Source: DTU098 sp964498525 (lineage in GTDB: Bacteria > Bacillota > Desulfotomaculia > Desulfotomaculales > Pelotomaculaceae). From it: a stretch of 52,907 nt of DNA. The notes under the pieces are model-generated. The model did not search any database and was not told where the DNA came from. It saw only the letters and a program-made list of their open reading frames with translations. Position 1 is the first letter of the stretch, and every line of letters begins with the position of its first letter. The stretch spans positions 1 through 52,907 of the forward strand of contig CAZCGU010000019.1 of NCBI GenBank assembly GCA_964498525.1, in the 5' to 3' direction. Made by a program: the position numbers and the translations under genes. Positions 8,854 to 16,217 of this stretch are shown in pieces.

Positions 8854-9028
8854 ACCTATCACCTCAAGGATATTATAGCACCGCCAGACCGGTTGGCAAG
8901 CATTTTTACATGGAAAGACGGGCCTGGCAATTTCTGTAAAATCTTTTTAAAAAAGCCGCCCGGGCAGCACCCCGGCGGCACAAACAAACCTGAATTCCAG
9001 CCGCTTAACGAGCTTTGCGACCATTCAT

Positions 9029-10435
9029 TTAAGGCAAATAGTTAGCCGGATTGCGCGGGGACCCCCCGATCAGGACTTCAAAGTGAAGGTGCGGTCCGTC
9101 GGCGCGCCCCGTGGCGCCTACCTGTCCGATTTTTTCACCACGCTCTACCTTTTTTCCGTTTTTAACATCTATTGACGAGAGATGGGCGTAGCGAGTTACC
9201 AGACCCGACCCGTGGGATATATCCACGGTATTGCCGTAGCCCCCCTGCCAGCCGGTAAAAATAACAGTCCCCCCGGCGGCGGATTTAACCGTACTGCCGT
9301 AGCCGGCGCCGATATCCACACCCTCATGCATCCGCCCGCCGCGCATGCCGAAGGGGGAAATAATTCCGCCGGAGCAGGGCCGGTCCAAACGCACCGAACC
9401 ACCCCGGGAAGCCAGCATGGTCAAGGACCCTTTAGCCACAACCTCTTTTATGGGTTCACTGATGAGCTCCTCGGCCAGAACCTCTCTTTCCTTTTCCAGT
9501 CCATTCTCCCGGACAATGCTGTATGTAACGGTTCTCTTGCCTGGTACGCCCTTGCAGATAATCTTCTGCTCCCCGAACAGGAGGCTGTCGTCTTTTTTGA
9601 CCTCTACCGGGTAAGGTATATCCTCACCCACAGTCACCTGGCGGGTGGTCACAACGTTGATCAGCGGGGATTCCTTACTTAAGCACAACACCTGATCAAT
9701 GTTCAAGCGTTCCGGATTCATACCGGGATTAGCCAGCACAATTTGCTCCATGTCCATCCTGGCAGCCCGGGCTATATCCCACAGAGTGTCGCCTTCCTTA
9801 ACCTTGTACTCCGTGATCTGGTTTGTTCCCAGAAGAACATACTTCCGTGCCGACTCCAAATCCATAATGCTGTCGATGCCGGCGATTCCTTCAGCCAGCT
9901 CGATTTGCTCCTTGAATGACGGCTCTTCGCCCGGTTCCAGCGGGTAGAGCCCTTTCAGCCAGGCCAATAATTGCTCGGCATCTTCCTTTTGCTTCAAAAA
10001 AACCCCGGCTTTTCCGTTTATCAATATGGATGCACAGGACGCCTCAAAGGTAAGGAATTGATCCAGCCTGTTTTTTAAAGCTTCCTGCTCCAGTATTTCC
10101 CCTTGCCCGGCACGGACCCCCCTGTAGGAGATTTCCCCTGTTGCAACCACGGGGCAACCGGCTTGGTCCGATTTGCACCTGGTCAATTCACCCAGGGCCT
10201 GTTTAGCGCTTTTCTGGCCATCTGCAACAGCAATCATTTTACCATCCATATAAACAGCGCAGGCATTTCCCCCGAAAACGGCGTAGGCAGAAAGGGCAAG
10301 AATTAAATAAAGCGCAACTCCCAGCCCAACCCGCCGCCAGACAGACTGTCCGGACAGCCACCGCCGCAAAAAAGCGATAAAGGCAAACTTTCCTGGCCCC
10401 GGAAGGCGCCGCATTCCTTCAAACCCTGGCGGCAA
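9029..10435 (-). CDS. LysM-G5-M23 peptidoglycan metallopeptidase
   Basis: 468 residues. A membrane anchor (about 35-55) is followed by an unassigned extracellular region, a LysM domain (about 210-255, YKVKEGDTLWDIA), a G5 domain (about 265-340) and a C-terminal M23 endopeptidase (about 365-468) with the zinc residues in HEGVDIG and HLHFE. It is predicted to cut peptide cross-links in the wall. Similar proteins are widespread in this group and some act in sporulation. TTG at 10435 has GAGGAG 9 bases upstream; an ATG at 10414 is the alternative. Confidence 0.9.
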   Translation of the reverse strand: MPPGFEGMRRLPGPGKFAFIAFLRRWLSGQSVWRRVGLGVALYLILALSAYAVFGGNACAVYMDGKMIAVADGQKSAKQALGELTRCKSDQAGCPVVATGEISYRGVRAGQGEILEQEALKNRLDQFLTFEASCASILINGKAGVFLKQKEDAEQLLAWLKGLYPLEPGEEPSFKEQIELAEGIAGIDSIMDLESARKYVLLGTNQITEYKVKEGDTLWDIARAARMDMEQIVLANPGMNPERLNIDQVLCLSKESPLINVVTTRQVTVGEDIPYPVEVKKDDSLLFGEQKIICKGVPGKRTVTYSIVRENGLEKEREVLAEELISEPIKEVVAKGSLTMLASRGGSVRLDRPCSGGIISPFGMRGGRMHEGVDIGAGYGSTVKSAAGGTVIFTGWQGGYGNTVDISHGSGLVTRYAHLSSIDVKNGKKVERGEKIGQVGATGRADGPHLHFEVLIGGSPRNPANYLP

Positions 10436-10457
10436 AATCGTCAACTCCTCTCAGTAA

Positions 10458-10495
10458 ACGGGCTTATGGCGTTGAAGCCCGTAAAAAAACACGGG
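10458..10495 (-). promoter_or_regulatory. Leader with two mutually exclusive hairpins before the M23 gene
   Basis: On the minus strand the ACGGGCTT segment can pair with AAGCCCGT just before the ribosome binding site, or its ACGGG can pair with an upstream CCCGT across a T7 loop. The two pairings exclude each other. This is a visible structure only; a regulatory role is a guess. Confidence 0.3.
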
Positions 10496-10678
10496 ACTTC
10501 ACGAAAAAAGGAAAAAACACTCGCTTATTATAACATAATGAAGCCAGGGGGGTAAAACGGCTTTTTTCGTAGCATATCCACCAAAATAGCCCGAAACAGC
10601 CGCGCTGAGGAAATAATTCACTTGTTTGGTAAATAAACGACCTTCCGGGAAAAAGCACGGTTTCATTAAGAAACAATG

Positions 10679-12031
10679 TTATTGCTGCCCGGCTTCCTTC
10701 ACCTTGAGGTAAAGGGCGCATTCCAGCCTTTTTTGGATCAGGCTGCAACCCTGTTCATGGGGCTTGTAAATTGATCCGCTGGCCGCCTCGGCATTGGCGT
10801 GGCAGCCGCCACTGCAGTAAAATTTAGCCCAGCAGCCGGCACAGCCTTCCTTATTGTAAATATGCGCCCGGCGAAAGGCAGTCACCAGATCCGGCCTGAC
10901 CCCCGGGTTAAACACATTGCCCATCAAGTACTTGCTTCTGCCGACAAACTGGTGACAGGGATATAAATCTCCATTGGGCGCAACGGCCAGGTATTCGTAC
11001 CCCGCGCCGCATCCCGTAAGCCGTTTGGGCAGGCAGGGCCCACCCTCCAGATCGATATTGAAGTGAAAAAAATCCAGCGGCTCCCCGGCCTCCCTGCGCC
11101 GCAGCAGTTCCCTGGTTAACTGCTCATACTGAGAAAAAATCCCGGGCAAATCCTCCCGGCGGATGGCGTAGGGCGCCTCCTCCGGCGCAACCACCGGTTC
11201 CACCGATAAGTGTTGGAACCCCAATCCGGCCATGTGCAGAACATCATTACTGAAATCCAAATTGTGCCGGGTATAAGTGCCGCGAATAATATAGTCCCCG
11301 TTTGGCCGGGAGTCCACAAAACTTTTTATACGGGAAGCAATTATTTCGTAAGATCCCGCCCCGCCCGGAAAGGGGCGCATTTTATCGTGTACCTGCTGCC
11401 TTCCGTCCAGGCTCAGCACCACGCTAATGGCTCGCTCATTGAGAAATTGCGATACTTCTCCTTTTAACAAAAGGGCGTTGGTGGTGACAGTAAATTTGAA
11501 AACCTTACCCCTTTCCCTGGCCCTTTGTTCCCCGTAAAGTACCAACTCCCTCAATACTTTAAAATTTAAAAGGGGTTCCCCGCCGAAAAAATCAATCTCC
11601 AGGTGTTTTCTCCCCGCCGAGCGCTCAATCAGGAAGTCTATGGCCGCCCGGCCTGTTTCCAGCGGCATCAACTGCTCGTCTCCGCCGAAACGCCCCTGCC
11701 CGGCAAAACAGTAACGGCAGCCCAGGTTGCAGGAATGGGCCAGGTGGAGGCAAAGCGCCTTGGTTACGGTTGCCGCGGGGGGAATATACTCCCCCCGGAA
11801 GGGATCGGGACTGAAGAGCAGGCCGGACTCTTCCAGTTCTTTTATTTCATCCAGCGCCTCCACAACCTCCCGGGGATCATAGCGGTCCCGGGTTTTTTCA
11901 ATCAACTCCGCCCCGGTGACCTTTCCGTACCCCTCCAACAGATCCCAAACCAGTTCGTCCACCTCGTGGACTACTCCGCTGTGAACGTCTAAAACAATTC
12001 TTGTTCCGTCAAAAATAAATTTGTGCAGCAA
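10679..12031 (-). CDS. scfB: SCIFF thioether maturase, radical SAM/SPASM
   Basis: 450 residues. It forms thioether bonds between cysteines and acceptor residues of the SCIFF precursor peptide. Order: N-terminal peptide-recognition (RRE/PqqD-like) domain (about 1-90), radical SAM core with CNLGCRYCF binding a 4Fe-4S cluster (about 100-320), and a SPASM domain with further cysteines (CGAGYEYLAV, CAGCWAKFYCSGGC) for auxiliary clusters. The TTG start at 12031 has GGGGAG 9 bases upstream. The precursor gene scfA lies directly upstream, separated by a hairpin and an intron relic. Confidence 0.93.
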   Translation of the reverse strand: MLHKFIFDGTRIVLDVHSGVVHEVDELVWDLLEGYGKVTGAELIEKTRDRYDPREVVEALDEIKELEESGLLFSPDPFRGEYIPPAATVTKALCLHLAHSCNLGCRYCFAGQGRFGGDEQLMPLETGRAAIDFLIERSAGRKHLEIDFFGGEPLLNFKVLRELVLYGEQRARERGKVFKFTVTTNALLLKGEVSQFLNERAISVVLSLDGRQQVHDKMRPFPGGAGSYEIIASRIKSFVDSRPNGDYIIRGTYTRHNLDFSNDVLHMAGLGFQHLSVEPVVAPEEAPYAIRREDLPGIFSQYEQLTRELLRRREAGEPLDFFHFNIDLEGGPCLPKRLTGCGAGYEYLAVAPNGDLYPCHQFVGRSKYLMGNVFNPGVRPDLVTAFRRAHIYNKEGCAGCWAKFYCSGGCHANAEAASGSIYKPHEQGCSLIQKRLECALYLKVKEAGQQ

Positions 12032-12054
12032 TTACCCTTACTCCCCCCAATATA

Positions 12055-12177
12055 ATCGGGCGGAAGGCTACCCATAGCTGAGAAGCCGCCTCCCAACACC
12101 ACTGTACGTGCCATTCGTTATACGGCGGCTCCAAATTTTGCACTTGCTTCGCAGAGCAACATTCCGGCCGGGCGTAC
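12055..12177 (-). mobile_element. Relic of a group II intron (5' tip plus domains V-VI)
   Basis: Read on the minus strand, the segment begins GTACGCCCGG, close to the conserved 5' end GTGCGCCCGG of many bacterial group II introns. It ends with GGAGCCGCCGTATAACG...CACGTACAGTGGTGT, which resembles domain V, and then a GGCTTCTCAG...CTATGGGTAGCC hairpin ending in CCGCCCGAT, like domain VI and the 3' splice end. At about 123 bases it lacks domains I-IV and any reverse transcriptase, so it is a deletion remnant. It sits directly after a hairpin downstream of scfA, the kind of site that class C introns prefer. Confidence 0.7.
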
Positions 12178-12184
12178 ATTAAAT

Positions 12185-12215
12185 AAGAGCCTCATCCCAA
12201 CGGGACAAGGCTCTT
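12185..12215. terminator. Hairpin between scfA and scfB
   Basis: A 14-bp stem (arms 12185-12198 and 12202-12215) with a 3-base loop starts 2 bases after the scfA stop. On the minus strand it is followed only by ATTTAAT, so it is probably a partial terminator that makes more scfA than scfB mRNA, or an mRNA-stabilising hairpin. On the plus strand it is followed by TTT. Confidence 0.6.
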
Positions 12216-12216
12216 T

Positions 12217-12366
12217 TTACTTCGATTGCTCCCTGACACAAAGCTGATTGCTCACTGTGCAGGAGGTTTTGCAGGCGGACTGGCAGGAAGTCTGACATTC
12301 GCCGCAGCCGCGATCCCTTTCGTTAGAAAGCCGCGCTTTATTTACTGTTTTAATATGTTTTCCCAT
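12217..12366 (-). CDS. scfA: SCIFF precursor peptide (six cysteines in forty-five)
   Basis: 49 residues. Ribosomally made peptide modified by ScfB. Conserved leader KHIKTVNKARL is followed by a core with exactly six cysteines (21, 24, 28, 32, 36, 43). Thr37 directly after Cys36 fits the Cys32-Thr37 thioether known from the Clostridium thermocellum homologue. The ATG at 12366 has GGGGAG 9 bases upstream and a good promoter at 12394-12422. SCIFF is nearly universal in Clostridia but its function is unknown. Confidence 0.93.
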   Translation of the reverse strand: MGKHIKTVNKARLSNERDRGCGECQTSCQSACKTSCTVSNQLCVREQSK

Positions 12367-12393
12367 AGAAACCCACTCCCCTTTCTCAAAAAC

Positions 12394-12422
12394 ATTATAA
12401 TTGATCAGGGTAATGAACGCAA
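12394..12422 (-). promoter_or_regulatory. Promoter of scfA
   Basis: Minus strand -35 TTGCGT (12417-12422), 17-base spacer, perfect -10 TATAAT (12394-12399), 28 bases upstream of the scfA ATG. Confidence 0.7.
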
Positions 12423-12872
12423 CCGAATAAAAAAACAAATACCCCCCCTTTTTAGCAAAAAAAACCGGATTCCCCGCTTGAAACAGCGTTTCAGCCTGGA
12501 TTTGAACAAAGCTCCGGAAGCTTTCCCGGTTCTGCGCCCCCTGATCGGGCGCCGGCCCTGGCGGTATAAGGGCTTAATCAACCCTCCCCCCGGTACATGG
12601 TTCGGCAGTGTGAAAAGCATTTATGTCCATATATTTCTTTAAAACCCCCCCGGATATACACGGGCGCCCGCCCGGTTTTCCCCCTGGCGACCGGCCTTTT
12701 TTTACTGCTCTTAACTGCAGGCAAATGGCTTTTTCCCTTTGCCGCCGCCTTTTTCCCGGTCACACCCCCCGATATAGCTGTCCTTGCCAGACCTGGAGAT
12801 AAGTCGTCTAATTTCTACAATATGTATTGTTTACTCCAACGATTTTTGATAATATGAAACAGGGCGATAATA
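12423..12872. other. Gene-poor stretch upstream of scfA
   Basis: No frame here has both a start with a ribosome binding site and plausible protein composition; the short frames are low-complexity (Lys/Arg- or Pro-rich). There are several C-rich runs and small hairpins. I recognise no riboswitch or RNA gene. Confidence 0.4.
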
Positions 12873-13082
12873 ATGATATTCATAAAGCAATTAATGAGTC
12901 TAAAATTTTTTAACGGCATTAAGTTTTACTACAACTTTCTTGTTTCCTGGTTTGTTAACGGAGGAAGCTGGAAGCTGGATCGGATCGTGAAACTGGACAA
13001 CCGCGAAACCCGCAAAATTGTAATCAGGCACATGTCCGCTTACGAAGAACTCTTCGGTCGGCAGAAAAGGGTACAGCACTAG
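12873..13082 (+). CDS. Possible small protein or gene fragment, unknown
   Basis: 69-residue frame. The C-terminal half (WKLDRIVKLDNRETRKIVIR and the following residues) has normal charged composition and could be the end of a truncated gene. The first half is Phe/Lys/Tyr-rich. No ribosome binding site before 12873. Its stop overlaps the stop of the minus-strand Cys-rich frame at 13079. Not recognised. Confidence 0.25.
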   Translation: MIFIKQLMSLKFFNGIKFYYNFLVSWFVNGGSWKLDRIVKLDNRETRKIVIRHMSAYEELFGRQKRVQH

Positions 13083-13198
13083 CAACAGCTCTTGCCCGGA
13101 ATGAGTTTTTTGCACTCACCGCATTTATTGCGGCCATCTTTGTCCCCAGGGTAAGCCCTTTTAAAGAAAAACAAACAAGCCTTCGCCGGAAGCGGCAA
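13079..13198 (-). CDS. Possible Cys-rich mini-protein
   Basis: 39-codon frame from TTG 13198; it stays open upstream to about 13233. The tail contains DKDGRNKCGECKKLIPGKSCC split as CGEC and a final CC, which looks like a zinc or redox site rather than noise. However a GC hairpin with a T-rich tail (13162-13201, minus strand) overlaps its first codons and reads better as a terminator. No ribosome binding site. It may be the tail of a decayed gene. Confidence 0.25.
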   Translation of the reverse strand: MPLPAKACLFFFKRAYPGDKDGRNKCGECKKLIPGKSCC

Positions 13199-13568
13199 GG
13201 CGTTAAGAACATCCGCAGTTGGCCGGGTGTTTTGTTTTTTCTACCCTCCCCCCCAAAACATCCCTTCTCAACTAAGTTAAAACCAATCGCATAAATCTGA
13301 TTAACTTTTGGAGCAACTTTTTTATTAATGACAATAAGTTGTCGGCCAGCTATGCTATACATTGAGCACAGCTTTATAGAGCAAAGGAAATCACCGAAAT
13401 TTATCGAAATAAGGATAATGCAGGAAAAACAAAAAAGATAAATAAAGGGCGCATGCTATTGGTTGACGCTAAAATACATGCACAAACCGGGCATACTGGT
13501 GGTAGGGTCATCTGGGGTATCGGAAGCATAAATAGATGAGGGAGCATTTCAAGGGGGAGAGTGTGATT

Positions 13569-13991
13569 ATGAGCGATTTAACCTGGAAATATGTCAAACC
13601 ACTAGAGGACAATGATGCTGTTGCAAATTTTGCAGATAAAAACGGTTTAAAATTGCCACAGGATATTATCTCCTGTATCAAACAAAATAATGGTGGCCGG
13701 CCTAACAAAAAAATGTTTGATACAGAGGTATCGAAAGGGCGATTGATAAAAAGTCTTCTTTCTTTCAACAAGAGAGATTTAGAGACAATCTATGACATAT
13801 TTAATATGCTAAAAAATGAAAACCCAGTACCCATTGCAAATAAAAACCTGGTACCCATTGCATCGGATCCCGGTGGAAACTATATTTGTTATAATACAAT
13901 TAATCAGAATATTGTGCTTTGGCTGCACGAAACAAATGCCACTGAAAATATTGCTGACAGTTTCACAGCTTTTTTAAAAGCACTATATTAG
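13569..13991 (+). CDS. SMI1/KNR4 (SUKH) family protein, likely orphan immunity protein
   Basis: 140 residues. SUKH-fold signatures: LPQDIISCIKQNNGG near residues 30-45, a central LLSFNKRDLETIYDIF, then PIASDPGGNYICY and VLWLHET, the order seen in SMI1/KNR4 proteins. Bacterial SUKH proteins are commonly immunity factors for nuclease or deaminase toxins of polymorphic toxin systems. The ATG at 13569 has GGGGGAG upstream. It is AT-rich against its surroundings, reads opposite to its neighbours, and contains a short internal duplication (VPIANKN/VPIASDP), all hinting at acquisition. No intact toxin gene is adjacent. Confidence 0.75.
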   Translation: MSDLTWKYVKPLEDNDAVANFADKNGLKLPQDIISCIKQNNGGRPNKKMFDTEVSKGRLIKSLLSFNKRDLETIYDIFNMLKNENPVPIANKNLVPIASDPGGNYICYNTINQNIVLWLHETNATENIADSFTAFLKALY

Positions 13992-13998
13992 TCATTTA

Positions 13999-14118
13999 AG
14001 GGAAGACCGCCCGACGTCAGTCTGTGGTGCTGTCATTAATCAAGAAGAAAATGGACCTTTATGGGAGTTGGTGCTTCGAGACGCATATCCGAAGTACCCC
14101 GGACACAAAAATGGGCAA
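13999..14118 (+). pseudogene. Decayed coding fragment after the SUKH gene
   Basis: A frame with no start reads REDRPTSVCGAVINQ, then ENGPLWELVLRDAYPKYPGH and a short tail before it runs into the tRNA terminator. The composition looks protein-like and unlike the other frames. It may be the remnant of a toxin tip or other accessory gene. The family is not recognised. Confidence 0.3.
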
Positions 14119-14160
14119 CAAAAAACCCTCGGAAGGATTAAGCAAATCTCCCGAGGGTTT
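14119..14160 (-). terminator. Terminator of the tRNA operon
   Basis: Minus-strand stem AACCCTCGG/CCGAGGGTT followed by TTTTG, just after tRNA-Gly. Confidence 0.85.
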
Positions 14161-14168
14161 GAATTTTC

Positions 14169-14243
14169 TGGAGCGGGTGACGAGGATCGAACTCGCAACC
14201 CTCAGCTTGGGAAGCTGATGCTCTACCGTTGAGCTACACCCGC
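14169..14243 (-). tRNA. tRNA-Gly (anticodon CCC)
   Basis: Minus-strand cloverleaf: acceptor GCGGGTG/CACCCGC, D-arm AGCTCAACGGTAGAGC, anticodon loop TTCCCAA, T-arm GGTTCGATCC-type segment (here GAGTTCGATCCTC). CCA is encoded. Third of three tRNAs in the operon. Confidence 0.95.
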
Positions 14244-14343
14244 CCGGCCTTAATATTATAGACTTTTCTAAAATAAATTGCAAGCCGAGGGAAACTGTTT
14301 TTATCCCTTACTATTTTTCCCTTTCCGGCCCGCCCCCTGCCCG

Positions 14344-14377
14344 TCTAAAAATAATCCAGGCAGCCGTCGGCTGCCTG
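14344..14377 (-). terminator. Hairpin after tRNA-Glu
   Basis: A 9-bp stem CAGGCAGCC/GGCTGCCTG with a 3-base loop is followed on the minus strand by GATTATTTTTAG. It could terminate part of the transcripts between tRNA-Glu and tRNA-Gly or mark a processing site. Confidence 0.6.
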
Positions 14378-14390
14378 CAAAGATAATTGG

Positions 14391-14466
14391 TGGTGACCCC
14401 ACCGGGATTCGAACCCGGGTTACCGCCGTGAAAGGGCGGTGTCTTAGGCCGCTTGACCATGGGGCC
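14391..14466 (-). tRNA. tRNA-Glu (anticodon TTC)
   Basis: Minus-strand cloverleaf: acceptor GGCCCCA/TGGGGTC, anticodon loop CTTTCAC in a CCGCC/GGCGG stem, T-arm CCGGGTTCGAATCCCGG, encoded CCA. Confidence 0.96.
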
Positions 14467-14547
14467 GTTTAAGCGCCGGTGGTAATGGGTTTGAGCCGGT
14501 TTTCACCTGCAGCGCCCTCCCAAAACAACCAAAGCGTAATAATTAAT

Positions 14548-14623
14548 TGGTGAGCCATGGTGGACTCGAACCACCGACACCCTGATTAAAAGTCAGGTGC
14601 TCTACCGACTGAGCTAATGGCCC
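14548..14623 (-). tRNA. tRNA-Lys (anticodon TTT)
   Basis: Minus-strand cloverleaf: acceptor GGGCCAT/ATGGCTC, D-arm AGCTCAGTCGGTAGAGC, anticodon loop CTTTTAA, T-arm GGTGGTTCGAGTCCACC, encoded CCA. First gene of the Lys-Glu-Gly operon. Confidence 0.96.
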
Positions 14624-14644
14624 GAAATGGCCTTACAGTAAAAC

Positions 14645-14674
14645 ATATTACTATAACCTGATAAGGGCTGTCAA
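14645..14674 (-). promoter_or_regulatory. Promoter of the tRNA operon
   Basis: Minus-strand perfect -35 TTGACA (14669-14674), 18-base spacer, -10 TAATAT (14645-14650), about 20 bases upstream of tRNA-Lys. Confidence 0.6.
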
Positions 14675-14696
14675 CCGGAAAAAGAAGAATAATAAT

Positions 14697-14724
14697 AACA
14701 AAAACGGACCCTTTTCAGAGTCCG
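14697..14724 (-). terminator. Terminator between purA and the tRNA operon
   Basis: Minus-strand 7-bp stem CGGACTC/GGGTCCG followed by TTTTTG, about 135 bases beyond the purA stop. Confidence 0.8.
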
Positions 14725-14747
14725 CCAAATAATATCCGGAACTGGCT

Positions 14748-14873
14748 CACCCCGATCATGCGGGGCGTTCAACCAGCTAGCCGGCATTTTTTAAAATTGC
14801 GGCCCACCCCAACCATACAGGGCGGTCCAAACAGTTTTTGATAGTGACAGGATCGCCCTAATCATAAAGGGGG
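14748..14873 (-). repeat. Three degenerate short palindromic repeats at the purA 3' end
   Basis: On the minus strand the pattern CCCYNYATGRTYRGGGYG occurs at 14873-14854, 14824-14805 and 14767-14748, spaced about 49 and 57 bases. Each can form a small hairpin. The first copy contains the last codons and stop of purA. Confidence 0.45.
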
Positions 14874-16144
14874 GCAGCCAGGATCGTCTGGGAGCGCCTG
14901 CTCCCCACACCCACCAGGGCGATGGGCGCGCCGGAAACCTCCTCGATCCGCTCCAAATACTTCCTGGCGGACAGCGGCAGGTCCTCCAGGCTTCTTACTC
15001 CGGTAATGTCCTCCGGCCAGCCCGGGAATTCCTCGTAAACCGGCACGCATTCTTTTAAAACCCTCAAGCTTGCCGGGAATTCCTCCATCAATTCGCCCCG
15101 GTAGAGGTAGCCGGTGCAGATCTTAACCTTTTCCAGGCCGCTTAAGACATCCAGCTTGGTGATGGCCAGGTAGTCCAAACCGTTAATTCTCACGGCGTAG
15201 CGTCCCACCACCCCGTCAAACCAGCCGCAGCGGCGCGGGCGTCCTGTGGTGGTGCCGAATTCGCCGCCCCGGTTCTGGATGAAAGACCCCATGTGGTCAC
15301 TCAGTTCCGTGGGGAAGGGGCCTTCCCCCACCCGGGTGGTATAGGCCTTGGCCACACCGATGACCCGGTCGATCCGGGTCGGTCCAATGCCCGCCCCCAG
15401 GCAGGCCGCCCCTGCTGTGGGGTGGGAAGACGTCACATAGGGGTAGGTACCGTGATCCAGGTCCAGGAGGGTGCCCTGGGCCCCTTCAAAGAGCACGTTT
15501 TTGCCCTGTTTCGTAGCGTCGTTAATAATTATGGACACGTCTGCCAGGTATTTTTCCAGGGTTTCAGCATATTTGGTGTAAGCCGCCAGGACACTGTTCA
15601 AATCAAGAGCGTCACTGCCGTAGACCCTGGTCAGAAGATGGTTCTTTCCTTCCATGTTGCGTTCCAGAAGCCCCGCAAATACTTCACGGTCCACCAGGTC
15701 AACCATCCGGATCCCCTCCCGGGCTGATTTATCCATGTAGGCGGGACCGATGCCCCGGCAGGTGGTGCCGATTTTGTTTTCCCCCTTGCGCCCTTCCTCC
15801 GCCTGGTCCAACAGCTGGTGGTAGGGAAAGATCACGTGGGCCCGCTGGCTGATTCGCAAGTTTTCCGTGTTAATGCCCCGTTTTTGCAGGGACTCCAGTT
15901 CTTTAATGAGAACCTCCGGATCGATTACCACACCGCTGCCGATTATACAAGTTTTCCCCGGATAAAGGATACCGGAAGGAATCAAATGCAGCTTGTACTC
16001 GTGCTCACCCACTACAACCGTATGGCCGGCGTTGTTGCCCCCCTGGTAGCGGACAACCAGATCGGCCTTTTCCGCCAGAAAATCAGTTACTTTCCCCTTG
16101 CCCTCGTCACCCCACTGGGCGCCAATTAATACCACTGTAGACAT
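14858..16144 (-). CDS. purA: Adenylosuccinate synthase
   Basis: 428 residues. Makes adenylosuccinate from IMP and aspartate with GTP, the first step from IMP to AMP. N-terminal GAQWGDEGKGK (GTP P-loop), RYQGGNNAGH, GIGPAYMDK and GTTTGRPRRCGW are all present. ATG at 16144 has GGGGGT upstream; an in-frame extension to 16165 adds residues not seen in the family. Full length, with its own terminator at 14697-14724. Confidence 0.97.
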   Translation of the reverse strand: MSTVVLIGAQWGDEGKGKVTDFLAEKADLVVRYQGGNNAGHTVVVGEHEYKLHLIPSGILYPGKTCIIGSGVVIDPEVLIKELESLQKRGINTENLRISQRAHVIFPYHQLLDQAEEGRKGENKIGTTCRGIGPAYMDKSAREGIRMVDLVDREVFAGLLERNMEGKNHLLTRVYGSDALDLNSVLAAYTKYAETLEKYLADVSIIINDATKQGKNVLFEGAQGTLLDLDHGTYPYVTSSHPTAGAACLGAGIGPTRIDRVIGVAKAYTTRVGEGPFPTELSDHMGSFIQNRGGEFGTTTGRPRRCGWFDGVVGRYAVRINGLDYLAITKLDVLSGLEKVKICTGYLYRGELMEEFPASLRVLKECVPVYEEFPGWPEDITGVRSLEDLPLSARKYLERIEEVSGAPIALVGVGSRRSQTILAAPLYD

Positions 16145-16217
16145 CTGGATACCCCCTACAATCAATTGATCCTTCCCCCGGCCGCCTTGCCGAAATCACT
16201 CAAGGAAAACCGGGGCC

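Noticed and set aside
13024..13362. 112-codon minus-strand frame
   Set aside because: Arg/Ala-rich, no binding site, and a different frame of the same region (13079-13198) looks more protein-like.
14024..14472. Short plus-strand frames across the tRNA genes (with ERVTRIELATLSLGS and similar)
   Set aside because: These are translations of the reverse complement of tRNA genes, a common source of false proteins.
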